Source: Sphingomonas sp. dw_22
GTDB taxonomy: Bacteria; Pseudomonadota; Alphaproteobacteria; Sphingomonadales; Sphingomonadaceae
Length of the DNA stretch: 64,000 nt
Direction: 5' to 3'
NCBI RefSeq assembly: GCF_018449795.1
Contig: NZ_JAAVVE010000019.1
Location: 1 to 64,000 of the forward strand
Below the pieces are notes generated by a model. It did no database searches. It was given only the letters and a program-made list of their open reading frames with translations, and had not been told where the DNA came from. The position numbers and the translations under genes were made by a program. Shown here one piece after another: positions 51,673 through 60,609 of this stretch. Position 1 is the stretch's first letter; each line of letters opens with the position of its first letter.

Positions 51673-51828
51673 TCCCACCCGCCGCGACCTCGACCGGAAT
51701 CGTTCCCGGCCTGTCACAATATCGTATCATACCTTCCCTAGGCACCGGGGCCTGCACTCACAGGGGTCGGGCTCGGACAAGCGGCATTCGCGAACGGGCA
51801 ATCCCGCCGTGGCGAATTGCGATCGAGA

Positions 51829-52392
51829 ATGAACGGGGCACATCAGGGCGAAAGCGTGCTTGCGGCCGCACATGCCGACAGATCCGCAGCCCTTGACGGC
51901 CTCTATCGCACCCATTGGCGCGATCTCACACGCTATATCGCGAAGCGTTTCGGTTCCGGATCGCCCGAGCCGGAGGAAGTGGCGCAGGCAGCGTTCGCGA
52001 AGCTCGCCGCCGTCGGCGACGTGAACCTGCTCAACGATCCCAGGGGCTATCTCTACACCATCGCCTGCAACCTCGCGATCGACCACCAGCGCCGCGCGGG
52101 CCATCGCGATGCGGTGCACCGCGACATGTCGCAGATCGATACCCCTCCCCTGTCAGAATCCTCGCCCGAACGCGTCCTATTGGCGAAAGAGCGATTTGCA
52201 CTATTCGAGGAGGCGCTTCGGGCGATGCCGAAGATGCGGCGGCGCATATTCCTGCTGGTGCGCGCGGAAGGAAATTCGCCCAGGGACGTTGCCCATCGTT
52301 TCGGCCTGACCGAGGCGGCGGTCTATAAACATGTGCAGCGCGCCCTCCAGGATTGCGCGGCTGCGTTCGCAAGGGCGGAATCGCAGGGGTGA
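51829..52392 (+). CDS. ECF sigma factor, FecI-like
   Basis: A 187-residue RNA polymerase sigma factor. Region 2 spans about 25-95 (LDGLYRTHWRDLTRYIAKRF and DPRGYLYTIACNLAIDHQRR), and region 4 about 120-178 (ALRAMPKMRRRIFLLVRAEG, then RDVAHRFGLTEAAVYKHVQR). The region-4 helix-turn-helix and the downstream FecR gene mark the FecI/iron-type ECF group. It directs transcription of the STN-type TonB receptor when released by the anti-sigma factor. ATG 51829 was used; TTG 51817 is a weak alternative. The stop overlaps the anti-sigma GTG start (GTGA). Confidence 0.9.
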   Translation: MNGAHQGESVLAAAHADRSAALDGLYRTHWRDLTRYIAKRFGSGSPEPEEVAQAAFAKLAAVGDVNLLNDPRGYLYTIACNLAIDHQRRAGHRDAVHRDMSQIDTPPLSESSPERVLLAKERFALFEEALRAMPKMRRRIFLLVRAEGNSPRDVAHRFGLTEAAVYKHVQRALQDCAAAFARAESQG

Positions 52393-53432
52393 CCGGCAAG
52401 GACCAGGATCGAGGGAAGTCCGGAGATGCTGCCCGCCATGCGGAGGTTGCGGCGCGCCCGACATATGTCCAGAACGGCAAGGTGAGCAGCGAAAAGGATC
52501 CGGCAGGCGAAAGCGGTGCGCAGACCATGCCCTCCCGGCATGCCTTCCTGGCGTGGCAGGAGGCGGCGCATCTGAAGGAGCATCCGGCCTATGCCGAGCT
52601 GCTCGGCACGCCCACCGTTCGCGAGCGCTTCTTCGCCTTCTGGCATCGCCTGGGCGAGACGCGCCCGGGCATCGCCGCGCCATCGCCGCGCTGGGCGCTG
52701 GCCGCGCTGGCCGCGGTCGTGCTGCTATCCGGAGCCTGGTTCCTGCGCCCGCACGGCCCGGATTATGCCACCCGGGTCGCCGAGATACGCGACGTCCGGC
52801 TGAACGACGGCAGCGTCGTCACGTTGGGCGCGCGCTCCGCGCTCGACGTCGATTTCACCCCCGGCGAGCGGACGGTGCGGCTCACCAGCGGCGAGGCGTT
52901 CTTCTCCATCTCGCATGACGCCAGCCGTCCGTTCGTCGTGCTGGCCGGGGACAAGCGCATCCGCGTCGTCGGCACGAAGTTCAATGTGAACTATGACGGC
53001 AGGCACATCCGCGTTTCCGTGCAGCAGGGTATCGTGGACGTGATGCGCGGCACGGCGCCGCACGATGCCGGGAGAGCGCCGCCCGCGGACTCGGTCAGGC
53101 TGGTCGCCGGCCAGCAGATCGCCGCGGCCGAGGCCGGCCCGCTGGAAGCGCCGGAGCCCCTGCGCGGCGCGGAACCCGGCGCGTGGCGCTCGGGCCGCCT
53201 CAACTATCAGGACGCCTCGCTCGCCGAAATCGTCTCGGACGCCAACCGCTACCGCGCGCAGGCAATCCGGATCGCATCGCCCTCGCTGGCGAACGAACGC
53301 CTCACGACATCGTTCAGCATCTCCCAGATCGACCAGATGCTGGAGACGCTTCCCAATACCCTGCCGGTCGTCGTGAAGCGCGACGCGGACGGCAGCATCG
53401 CGTTGCAGCGCAGCGTCCAGCCCGGCCGCTAG
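52389..53432 (+). CDS. FecR-type anti-sigma / sigma regulator
   Basis: A 347-residue single-pass membrane protein. The cytoplasmic N-terminal part (about 1-100) contains a FecR N-terminal-like segment FLAWQEAAHLKEHPAYAELL. The membrane helix is WALAALAAVVLLSGAWFL (about 102-120). The periplasmic FecR domain follows: VRLNDGSVVTLGARSALDVD, then RTVRLTSGEAFFSISHDASR. The C-terminal STN-like segment LNYQDASLAEIVSDANRYRA probably contacts the receptor signalling domain. It starts with GTG 52389 overlapping the sigma stop, so the two are made in fixed ratio. Confidence 0.9.
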   Translation: MTGKDQDRGKSGDAARHAEVAARPTYVQNGKVSSEKDPAGESGAQTMPSRHAFLAWQEAAHLKEHPAYAELLGTPTVRERFFAFWHRLGETRPGIAAPSPRWALAALAAVVLLSGAWFLRPHGPDYATRVAEIRDVRLNDGSVVTLGARSALDVDFTPGERTVRLTSGEAFFSISHDASRPFVVLAGDKRIRVVGTKFNVNYDGRHIRVSVQQGIVDVMRGTAPHDAGRAPPADSVRLVAGQQIAAAEAGPLEAPEPLRGAEPGAWRSGRLNYQDASLAEIVSDANRYRAQAIRIASPSLANERLTTSFSISQIDQMLETLPNTLPVVVKRDADGSIALQRSVQPGR

Positions 53433-53448
53433 GCGCGATCCCGCACTT

Positions 53449-53464
53449 TTTCGCACCTGCGAAA
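53449..53464. promoter_or_regulatory. Palindrome TTTCGCA-CC-TGCGAAA upstream of the STN receptor
   Basis: Perfect 7-bp arms lie in the 156-bp gap after fecR, followed by TGTCCAAT at 53472-53479. A similar TGTCACAAT lies at 51712-51720, upstream of the sigma gene. Both TGTC elements are about 110 bp from the next start codon, so they may be parts of promoters read by the ECF sigma factor. Confidence 0.4.
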
Positions 53465-53588
53465 TTTTCACTGTCCAATTCCCGATTCCCGCGCGTCCGT
53501 GACGCGGGTGTGCATCCGGAGAGGCGCGACGTTCGCGTCCCGACGATCGGTGCCCCCGACTGGCCAATGACGATTTGGGGGAATTTTC

Positions 53589-56500
53589 GTGAAGAAGAGT
53601 ATCGGGCTCGCATGGATCGGCATGGTTTCGGCAGGGGCACTGATGGCGGGCAGCGCACCGGCCTATGCACAGCAGGCGGAAGCAAAGCGCGACTTCGACA
53701 TCCGCGCGCAGTCGCTCGCCTCGGCGCTGGTGGAATTCTCGCGTCAGGGCGACGTGGTGGTGACGGCGCAGGCGCATCTGACGCGCGGCCGCTCGGCGCG
53801 GGCGGTGCGCGGCAGCTACACGCCGGGCGAGGTGCTGCGGATGCTGCTGGCCGGCACCGGCCTGCGCTATCAGGTGAGCCCGGGCGGCGCCTATGTCATC
53901 GTGCAGGTCACCGGAGCCGAGGAGCGCGCCGGCAAGGGCAGCATCGCCGGCCAGGTGATCGATCCCGCGACTGGCGAATATAAGCGCGACGCGATCATCC
54001 GCGTCGTCACCGCCGATGGCGAGCGGCGCACCGTCACCTCCGAGGAGAGCGGCGAATATCGCATCGCCGACGTTCCCGCCGGCCCGGCCGAGATCTCCAT
54101 CCGCTTCACCGGCTATGACGAGCAGACCGACACCGTCGAGGTCGTCGCCGACCAGACGGTGCAGCACGACTTCTCCCTGCTCGCCCCCGGCGAGCGCCCG
54201 AAGAGCGCCGAGATCGTGGTGACGGGCGTGCGCGAGGGCGATGCCCGCGCGATCATGAGCCAGCGCCGCTCGATGGACATCACCAACAACCTGTCGTCCG
54301 AATCCTTCGGCGAAGTCTCCGAAGGCAATATCGGCGAGTTCCTCAAGTTCATGCCGGGCATCACTACCCAGGGCCAGGCCGACGACACGGTGCGCTTCGT
54401 CAGCCTGCGCGGCCTGCCGCCCTCCTATACCTCGGTGACGATCAACGGCGTCAGCGTCGCCGGCGCCGACGCGACCGACGGATCGACCGATTCCCGCTCG
54501 TTCAGCTTCGAGCAGGCCTCGCTCAGCAGCATCGATTCGATCGAGATCTCCAAGACGATCAGCGCCGATGTCGACGCCAACGCGCCGGCCGGCACCATCA
54601 ATTTGCGCACCAAGCGCGCCTTCGACCGCAAGGGCCGCCGGATCGTCGCCTCGCTGATCGCGACCACCCAGTCCGACCTGTGGGACAATAACCGCTCGGG
54701 CCCGACCGAGCTGAGCGGCAACAACCGCTTCCGCCCCAGCGGCTCGATCGAATATTCGGACATCTTCTTCCACGGCCGGCTGGGCGTGGTGGCGAGCGTG
54801 AGCCAGTCGAACACGCACACCGAGATGGAGACGATCCAGAACGGGTGGAACTATGCCCCCACTGCCGCCTCACCCGATCCGCTCGCCACCGCGACGCTGC
54901 TCGCGCGCGTCACCAGCCAGGAGGTGTCGCGATTTTCCACCAACGTCACCGTGGATTTCAAGGCGACGGACCGCCTGACGCTTTCGATGATGGGCATCTA
55001 CAACAAGTCCTACAATCTGTCCGACCAGCGCTCCTTCACCTTCACCAGCGGCGCGCGCGCCCGCGGCGTGGTGGGCGATCCGGCATTCGACTTCACCACC
55101 CAGCAGCTCGCCACCACCAACACGCTGAGCTCGGCGGCGAACACCATCGCCAAGTCGGGCAAGGGCCTGACGCTCGTTCCCAGCTTTGAATACAAGGGCA
55201 GCCGAGTCGCGCTGGACGGCAACCTCTCCTATTCCAAGTCGGACAGCAGCTATGATCCGCTGGGCAAGGAGAATGCGATCTTCGGCCTGGTCAATTCCCC
55301 GGCCGCGCGCGGCAATTTCTCGGCCCAGCGCAGCGACGACTATCTCGCGGCCGACTGGAGCATCAAGCAGACCAGCGGCGCCGACTGGAGCAATCCGGCC
55401 AGCTACAACGTCTCCTCGATCCTGCTCAACACCGAGGACGGCCGCTCGGCGAGCGTCGAGCGCAAGGGTGCGGCGCTGAACTTCACCTATGACGCGCCCT
55501 TCGCCTTCGCGCCGGTGCAGTTCAAGACGGGCGTGAAGGCCCAGCGCAGCGTCTATGAATATGAGAACCAGCGCGAAGCCTATCGCTACCAATATACCGG
55601 CCCGCTGAGCACGACCGACTTCCTCACCCAATATGGCAGCTTCACCCCGCTGACCTTCAACGATTCGGGCTTCAACTACAGCTCGATCTCGGGCTCCTCG
55701 AACCTCTACATGCCGAGCAATTATTCGATCGGCCAGCTCTTCGCGCTCCACCCGGAGCAGTTCACCAAGAGCATGACGGCGACCAACTATTACAACGCCT
55801 TCATCGCCAACAGCCGCCATTATGAGGAGGATTCCAACGCCGCCTATGTGATGGCGACCTCCAAGCCCGCCGAATGGCTGACGGTGCGCGCCGGCCTGCG
55901 CTGGGAGGAGACCAAGACCCGCTCGATGGAGACCGATCCGCTCTCGGCCGCGGAAATGAAGGCCGCCGGCTATGCCGTCTCGGCGACCACCGGCATGGCG
56001 ACGACGGTCGACGGCATCAAATACCAGTATGAATCGCGGCCCCGGATCGGACGCGACGGGCGCTACGACTATTTCTTCCCCAGCGCCTCGGCCAAATTCT
56101 CGATCTTCCGCAACACCGACCTGCAGTTCGGCTACAGCCGCACGATCCGCCGGCCGGACGTGAGCGTGCTGGCCGGCGTCTGGACGGTCAACGAGACCAC
56201 CCAGACCGTCACCGCCCCCAATCCCGGCCTGACACCCGAAATGTCCAACAATATCTCGGTCCGGCTGGCGCAATATTTCGAGCCGGTGGGCCTGGTCGCC
56301 ATCAACTTCTTCCAGAACAAGCTCAAGGGCGCCTTCCAGACCCAGGAAATGACCGCGGCCGAGTTCGGCTATACCGGCACCGAATATGCCGATTACCTGT
56401 TCCGCACGACCACCACGGTGGGCGACGGCACGATCGACATCCACGGCGTCGAGGTGGAGTTCAACTATTCGCTCGACCGGCTGCTGCCCAAGCCCTTCAA

Positions 56501-56882
56501 GGGCCTGACGCTGCGCGGCTCCTATACCTATACCAAGCCCAACGAGCCGATCGCGCTGACCCCGGAGAACACGGTGACGGCGGCCCTGGCCTACAAGACC
56601 GGGCCGCTGCGGCTGTACCTCAACAGCGTCTGGACCGACGACCGGCCCGGCACCATCTCCAGCGGCACCTATGACCGCGCCCGCCTGGATATGAACCTGT
56701 CGGGCAGCTACGCGATCCAGCGCGGCTGGCAGGCGTTCTTCGCGGTGCGCAACCTGCTCAACAAGCCGCTCTACCGCATGGCGCCGGGCCGCGATAATTC
56801 GGGCGGCACCATCCCCGACCATGACGCCAACTACAACCATGCCGGCGTCAGCGGCACGCTGGGCGTGCGCGCCACCTTCTGA
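53589..56882 (+). CDS. TonB-dependent transducer with STN signalling domain and carboxypeptidase-regulatory-like domain
   Basis: A 1097-residue receptor starting with GTG 53589. The signal peptide ends at PAYA|QQA. The STN domain (about 35-108) reads FDIRAQSLASALVEFSRQGD, then PGEVLRMLLAGTGLRYQVSP, and would pass a ligand signal to FecR. A carboxypeptidase-regulatory-like beta-sandwich (about 117-195, GSIAGQVIDPATGEYKRDAI) follows. The TonB box-like AEIVVTGVREG precedes the plug (about 225-335), and the barrel ends SGTLGVRATF. The extra beta-sandwich is a SusC-like feature, less usual in FecA-type receptors. The next gene, phoD, lies 14 nt downstream. Confidence 0.93.
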   Translation: MKKSIGLAWIGMVSAGALMAGSAPAYAQQAEAKRDFDIRAQSLASALVEFSRQGDVVVTAQAHLTRGRSARAVRGSYTPGEVLRMLLAGTGLRYQVSPGGAYVIVQVTGAEERAGKGSIAGQVIDPATGEYKRDAIIRVVTADGERRTVTSEESGEYRIADVPAGPAEISIRFTGYDEQTDTVEVVADQTVQHDFSLLAPGERPKSAEIVVTGVREGDARAIMSQRRSMDITNNLSSESFGEVSEGNIGEFLKFMPGITTQGQADDTVRFVSLRGLPPSYTSVTINGVSVAGADATDGSTDSRSFSFEQASLSSIDSIEISKTISADVDANAPAGTINLRTKRAFDRKGRRIVASLIATTQSDLWDNNRSGPTELSGNNRFRPSGSIEYSDIFFHGRLGVVASVSQSNTHTEMETIQNGWNYAPTAASPDPLATATLLARVTSQEVSRFSTNVTVDFKATDRLTLSMMGIYNKSYNLSDQRSFTFTSGARARGVVGDPAFDFTTQQLATTNTLSSAANTIAKSGKGLTLVPSFEYKGSRVALDGNLSYSKSDSSYDPLGKENAIFGLVNSPAARGNFSAQRSDDYLAADWSIKQTSGADWSNPASYNVSSILLNTEDGRSASVERKGAALNFTYDAPFAFAPVQFKTGVKAQRSVYEYENQREAYRYQYTGPLSTTDFLTQYGSFTPLTFNDSGFNYSSISGSSNLYMPSNYSIGQLFALHPEQFTKSMTATNYYNAFIANSRHYEEDSNAAYVMATSKPAEWLTVRAGLRWEETKTRSMETDPLSAAEMKAAGYAVSATTGMATTVDGIKYQYESRPRIGRDGRYDYFFPSASAKFSIFRNTDLQFGYSRTIRRPDVSVLAGVWTVNETTQTVTAPNPGLTPEMSNNISVRLAQYFEPVGLVAINFFQNKLKGAFQTQEMTAAEFGYTGTEYADYLFRTTTTVGDGTIDIHGVEVEFNYSLDRLLPKPFKGLTLRGSYTYTKPNEPIALTPENTVTAALAYKTGPLRLYLNSVWTDDRPGTISSGTYDRARLDMNLSGSYAIQRGWQAFFAVRNLLNKPLYRMAPGRDNSGGTIPDHDANYNHAGVSGTLGVRATF

Positions 56883-56896
56883 GCGGGAGAAAGCCG

Positions 56897-58483
56897 ATGC
56901 AGCATCCTGAATTCGACCGGCGGAAATTCCTCGCCTCGGCGGGCGGGCTCGCCCTGTTCGCCGGGCTGGACCCGGTGGGACGCGCCTGGGCCGCGCCCAA
57001 ATTCTACGACTATCCCTTCGCGCTGGGGGTCGCCTCGGGCGATCCCTGGCCGGACGGCTTCGTGATCTGGACGCGCCTCGCGCCCCAGCCGCTGGAGCCG
57101 CATGGCGGCATGCCGGCGCTGGGCGTGCCGGTCCGCTGGGAAGTGGCCGAGGACGAACGCTTCGCCCGCATCCTCCGCTCGGGCGAGGCGATCGCCCGGC
57201 CCGAGCTGGCGCACAGCGTCCATGTCGAGGTGGAGGGGCTGCTGCCCGCCCGGCCCTATTGGTATCGCTTCCTCGTCGAAGGCGGGCTGGCGAGCCCGGT
57301 CGGGCAGGTCCGCACCGCCCCCGCGATCGGCGCGCTGCCCGATCGGGTGCGGCTCGGGCTGGCCGGCTGCCAGGCCTATCCGCAGGGCTGGTACGAAGCC
57401 TATCGGCACCTTTCGCAGGAGCCGGACCTCGACGCCGTGTTCCACTATGGCGACTATATCTACGAATATGGCCAGCGCAGCTCGATCGTCATCACCGATG
57501 CGGCGGGCAAGGTGGTCGAGCGCGCCCATTCCAGCGACGAAGTCTACAGCCTGGACGATTATCGGGGCCGCTACGCCCAGTACAAGACCGATCCCCATCT
57601 CCAGGCGGCCCATCAGGCCGCGGCCTTCATCACCTCGTTCGACGATCACGAGGTGGACAACAACTGGGTCTCGGCCTTCGATCAGGATGGCACCCCGCCC
57701 GAAGCCTTCCTGCTGCGCCGCTATGCCGCGATGCAGGCCTGGTATGAGAACACGCCGGTGCGAAAGGCGCAGTTCCCGCGCCCGGACGGGCTGACCATGT
57801 ATCGCCGGCTCGATTATGGCAGCCTGTTCCGCATGCATGTGCTCGACACGCGCAGCTATCGCAGCGACCAGCTTTGCGAGAAGCCGGGCGAGCGCGCCTG
57901 CCGGACGGAGGACGGGCCGGAATCGACCGTGATGGGCGCCGCGCAGGAGGCATGGCTCGCCAAGGGGCTGGAGAACGACGCCCGCTGGAACCTGATCGCC
58001 CAGCAGGTGCGGGTGATGCCGCTCAACCGGCGCGCGAAGGACGGCGGCCCCGCTCCCGCCGCCACCGACACCTGGAGCGGCTATCCGGCGGCGCGGGCGC
58101 GGCTGGTGCGGACGATCACCGAGCGCAAGCTGACCAACGTCGTCATCGCCACCGGCGATTCGCACATCCACAATGTCGGCGTGCTGCCGATGCGCGACGA
58201 CGAGCTGGACGGGCCGGCGGCGGCGACCGAGTTCCTCGGCACGTCGATCAGCTCGGGCGGCGACGGCGTGGCGGAAAGCGCGACCAGCCGGGCCTATATG
58301 CGCGACAATCCCCATTTCGCGCTGGTCAACCAGCAGCGCGGCTACCAGATTTTCGACATCACCCCGCGCGAATGGCGTACCGACGTCAAGGTGATGGACC
58401 GGGTCCAGTCGCCAGGCGGCAAGCTGAGCACGCTGGCGCGCTTCACCGTGACGCCCGACAAGCCGAAGCTCCATCGGAGCTAG
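56897..58483 (+). CDS. phoD: PhoD-type alkaline phosphatase / phosphodiesterase, Tat-exported
   Basis: A 528-residue enzyme. FDRRKFLASAGGLALFAG is a twin-arginine signal; cleavage is likely after AWA near residue 31. A PhoD N-terminal domain (about 35-135) precedes the metallophosphatase domain. Metal-ligand motifs are seen as HYGDYIYEYG, ITSFDDHEVDNNW and ATGDSHIHNVG. PhoD enzymes hydrolyse phosphomono- and phosphodiesters in the periplasm or outside the cell using iron and calcium. It follows the STN receptor by 14 nt with a GGGAGAA ribosome site, so sigma factor, anti-sigma, receptor and phosphatase appear to form one surface-signalled unit. Confidence 0.92.
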   Translation: MQHPEFDRRKFLASAGGLALFAGLDPVGRAWAAPKFYDYPFALGVASGDPWPDGFVIWTRLAPQPLEPHGGMPALGVPVRWEVAEDERFARILRSGEAIARPELAHSVHVEVEGLLPARPYWYRFLVEGGLASPVGQVRTAPAIGALPDRVRLGLAGCQAYPQGWYEAYRHLSQEPDLDAVFHYGDYIYEYGQRSSIVITDAAGKVVERAHSSDEVYSLDDYRGRYAQYKTDPHLQAAHQAAAFITSFDDHEVDNNWVSAFDQDGTPPEAFLLRRYAAMQAWYENTPVRKAQFPRPDGLTMYRRLDYGSLFRMHVLDTRSYRSDQLCEKPGERACRTEDGPESTVMGAAQEAWLAKGLENDARWNLIAQQVRVMPLNRRAKDGGPAPAATDTWSGYPAARARLVRTITERKLTNVVIATGDSHIHNVGVLPMRDDELDGPAAATEFLGTSISSGGDGVAESATSRAYMRDNPHFALVNQQRGYQIFDITPREWRTDVKVMDRVQSPGGKLSTLARFTVTPDKPKLHRS

Positions 58484-58609
58484 GACGGATCGGGATCCTG
58501 CACTCCTCTCCCTGCGGCATGCGGCGGATATTGGTGATGCCCATGCCCACAGATGTAAGGATTCTTGCGACTCGGCGCTTGGTGCCGTTACGCCATAATA
58601 CCGGGATGC

Positions 58610-58684
58610 TGGCTGGGGCGGCAGGATTCGAACCTGCGAATGGCGGCACCAAAAGCCGCTGCCTTACCACTTGGCGACGCCCCA
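58610..58684 (-). tRNA. tRNA-Gln (anticodon TTG)
   Basis: On the minus strand the 75-nt gene has a perfect 7-bp acceptor stem (TGGGGCG / CGCCCCA), discriminator G and an encoded CCA. The anticodon arm GCGGC-TTTTGGT-GCCGC gives anticodon TTG, and the T arm holds the GGTTCGAATCC core. It lies between phoD and ilvE in a gap that otherwise shows no gene (58484-58609 appears empty). Confidence 0.96.
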
Positions 58685-58744
58685 ACACGGAATCCCGGTG
58701 CGGGAAGTGGGGGCTTATAGTGTCCCCCGCCCGCGATGGAAGCC

Positions 58745-59854
58745 TTAGAAAAGCCGCTTGAGCCAGCCATGCGGGTCCGGCGCCTGGCCGCGCTGGATCG
58801 AGACGAGCTGGGTGCGCAGCTTCTCCGTCAGCAGGCCCTGGCCGCCATTGCCGATCTGGAACTCGAAGCCGTTGCCGCGCACCGCGCCGATCGGCGTCAC
58901 CACCGCCGCCGTGCCACAGGCGAACGCCTCGCGCAGCTTGCCGCTCTCGGCATCCGCCCTCCACTGGTCGATCGTGTAGCGCTCCTCGCGCACCGCGATC
59001 CCGGCGTCGCGCGCCAGCGTCAGCAGCGAATCGCGGGTGATGCCGGGCAGGATCGTACCGCCCAGCGGCGGAGTCGCGATCGATCCGTCGTCGAACACGA
59101 AGAATATGTTCATGCCGCCCAGCTCCTCGACATAGCGGTTCTCGACCGCATCGAGGAACACCACCTGGTCGCAGCCCTGCCGGGTCGCCTCGGCCTGGGC
59201 GATCAGGCTGGAGGCATAGTTGCCGCCGCACTTGGCAGCCCCTGTGCCGCCTGGCGCCGCGCGGGTGTAATGGTCGGACACCCACAGGGTCACCGAAGGC
59301 GCGCCGCCCTTGAAATAGGCGCCGGCAGGCGATGCGATCACCATGTAGAGATATTCGGAGGCCGGCTTCACGCCCAGGAACGTCTCGCTGGCGAACATGA
59401 AGGGCCGCAGATAGAGCGACGCACCTTCGCCTTCGGGAATCCAGTCGCGATCGACGCTGACCAGCTCGCGGATCGAGGACAGGAACAGTTCCTCCGGCAA
59501 CGGCGCCATCGCCATGCGCTCGGCCGATTCGCGGAAGCGCGCGGCGTTCGCCTCGGGGCGGAACAGCGCCGCGCCACCATCGGGCAGGCGATAGGCCTTG
59601 AGCCCCTCGAAGATCTCCTGGGCGTAATGGAGCACGGCGCAGGCGGGATCGATCGAGATCGGCCCGCGCGGCTGCACCCGCGCATCGTGCCAGCCGCGAT
59701 CGGCGGAATAGCGGATCACCACCATGTGATCGGTGAAGATCTTGCCGAAGCCCGGATTGGCGAGAAGCGCCGCACGATCGGCTTCGCCGACCGGATTGGT
59801 GTGCGCCTCGAATTCGAAATCCAGGATCGTCGCGTCTTCCATCACAGCTTCCAT
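58745..59854 (-). CDS. ilvE: Branched-chain amino-acid aminotransferase
   Basis: A 369-residue PLP enzyme of fold type IV, class II branched-chain aminotransferase. The segment HYAQEIFEGLKAYRLPDG is near residue 80. The PLP Lys is in GTGAAKCGGNYASSLIAQAE, and RDSLLTLARDAGIAVREERY and FACGTAAVVTPIGAVRGNG are typical C-terminal motifs. It makes or degrades valine, leucine and isoleucine with 2-oxoglutarate, which fits functionally with the valine operon although it is 35 kb away. ATG 59854 or the ATG five codons later (59839) may be used. Divergent from a MarR gene. Confidence 0.95.
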   Translation of the reverse strand: MEAVMEDATILDFEFEAHTNPVGEADRAALLANPGFGKIFTDHMVVIRYSADRGWHDARVQPRGPISIDPACAVLHYAQEIFEGLKAYRLPDGGAALFRPEANAARFRESAERMAMAPLPEELFLSSIRELVSVDRDWIPEGEGASLYLRPFMFASETFLGVKPASEYLYMVIASPAGAYFKGGAPSVTLWVSDHYTRAAPGGTGAAKCGGNYASSLIAQAEATRQGCDQVVFLDAVENRYVEELGGMNIFFVFDDGSIATPPLGGTILPGITRDSLLTLARDAGIAVREERYTIDQWRADAESGKLREAFACGTAAVVTPIGAVRGNGFEFQIGNGGQGLLTEKLRTQLVSIQRGQAPDPHGWLKRLF

Positions 59855-59910
59855 GACTGGGGGGGCCTTCGGGTTGCGAACGACTAGGCGCGGTGGCAGA
59901 AAGCGTCAAC

Positions 59911-60396
59911 ATGGCTGCCCCAATTCCCGCCTCTCCGCTATTCCTGCGCGAGCCCGAGATCCGCCGGGGCATAGAGCTTCTGTATTTCGGTTATGCACAC
60001 CTCACCCGTTCGATCGATGCGGGCCTGACGCGCCAAGGGCTGGGCCGCGCGCACCACCGCGCGCTCTATTTCATCGCCCGCAAGCCGGACCTGACGGTGA
60101 GCGAGCTGCTCGCATTGCTCGGCATCACCAAGCAGTCGCTCGGCCGCGTGCTCGGCGAGCTTACGGAGCGCGGCATGGTCGAGACGCGCACCGGCGCGCA
60201 GGACCGGCGCCAGCGGCTGCTGCGGCTCACCCCTGTGGGCGCGGAGCTGGAGGCCGAGCTGTTCGACGCGCTGCGCGAGAAGATGTCCGGCGCCTATTCG
60301 AGCGCGGGCCAGGGCGCGGTCGGCGGATTCTGGGCGGTGCTCGAAGGGCTGGTGCCCGAGGAGGAGCGCGCGCGGGTGGCGGCGCTGGGGCGATAG
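59911..60396 (+). CDS. MarR-family transcriptional regulator
   Basis: A 161-residue winged-helix protein. The DNA-binding core is LTVSELLALLGITKQSLGRV, then LGELTERGMVETRTGAQDRR (about 65-105), with RQRLLRLTPVGAELEAELFD as wing and dimer helix. It is divergent from ilvE across about 56 bp and might regulate it. GTG 59893 is a weaker alternative start. It ends just before the inverted repeat at 60443-60563. Confidence 0.88.
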   Translation: MAAPIPASPLFLREPEIRRGIELLYFGYAHLTRSIDAGLTRQGLGRAHHRALYFIARKPDLTVSELLALLGITKQSLGRVLGELTERGMVETRTGAQDRRQRLLRLTPVGAELEAELFDALREKMSGAYSSAGQGAVGGFWAVLEGLVPEEERARVAALGR

Positions 60397-60442
60397 GACT
60401 CTCATCCCGGATCGGCATTCGCGAGAGAGGGGGACCACAAAT

Positions 60443-60563
60443 TCCATCGTCACCCCGGCCGCAGTGCCGGGGTCCACTCCTCCTCCAGAGAGCTCCTCAC
60501 GCCTCCAGCGGCTCTCCCGGCATCCCGGTGGACCCCGGCACTGCGGCCGGGGTGACGGATGGA
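60443..60563. repeat. Long inverted repeat with GTCACCCCGGCCGC / GCGGCCGGGGTGAC arms
   Basis: Arms of about 35 bp (60443-60477 and 60529-60563) match except for one bulged base, around a loop of about 50 bp, in the 213-bp convergent gap between the MarR and hemerythrin genes. The core GTCA-CCCGG relates it to the hairpin at 24059. It is a REP-like element that would also stop transcription from both sides. Confidence 0.75.
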
Positions 60564-60609
60564 GGGGCATCGGCGCTCATCGACGCCGAATGCCTTGATC
60601 CGTCCTGCC

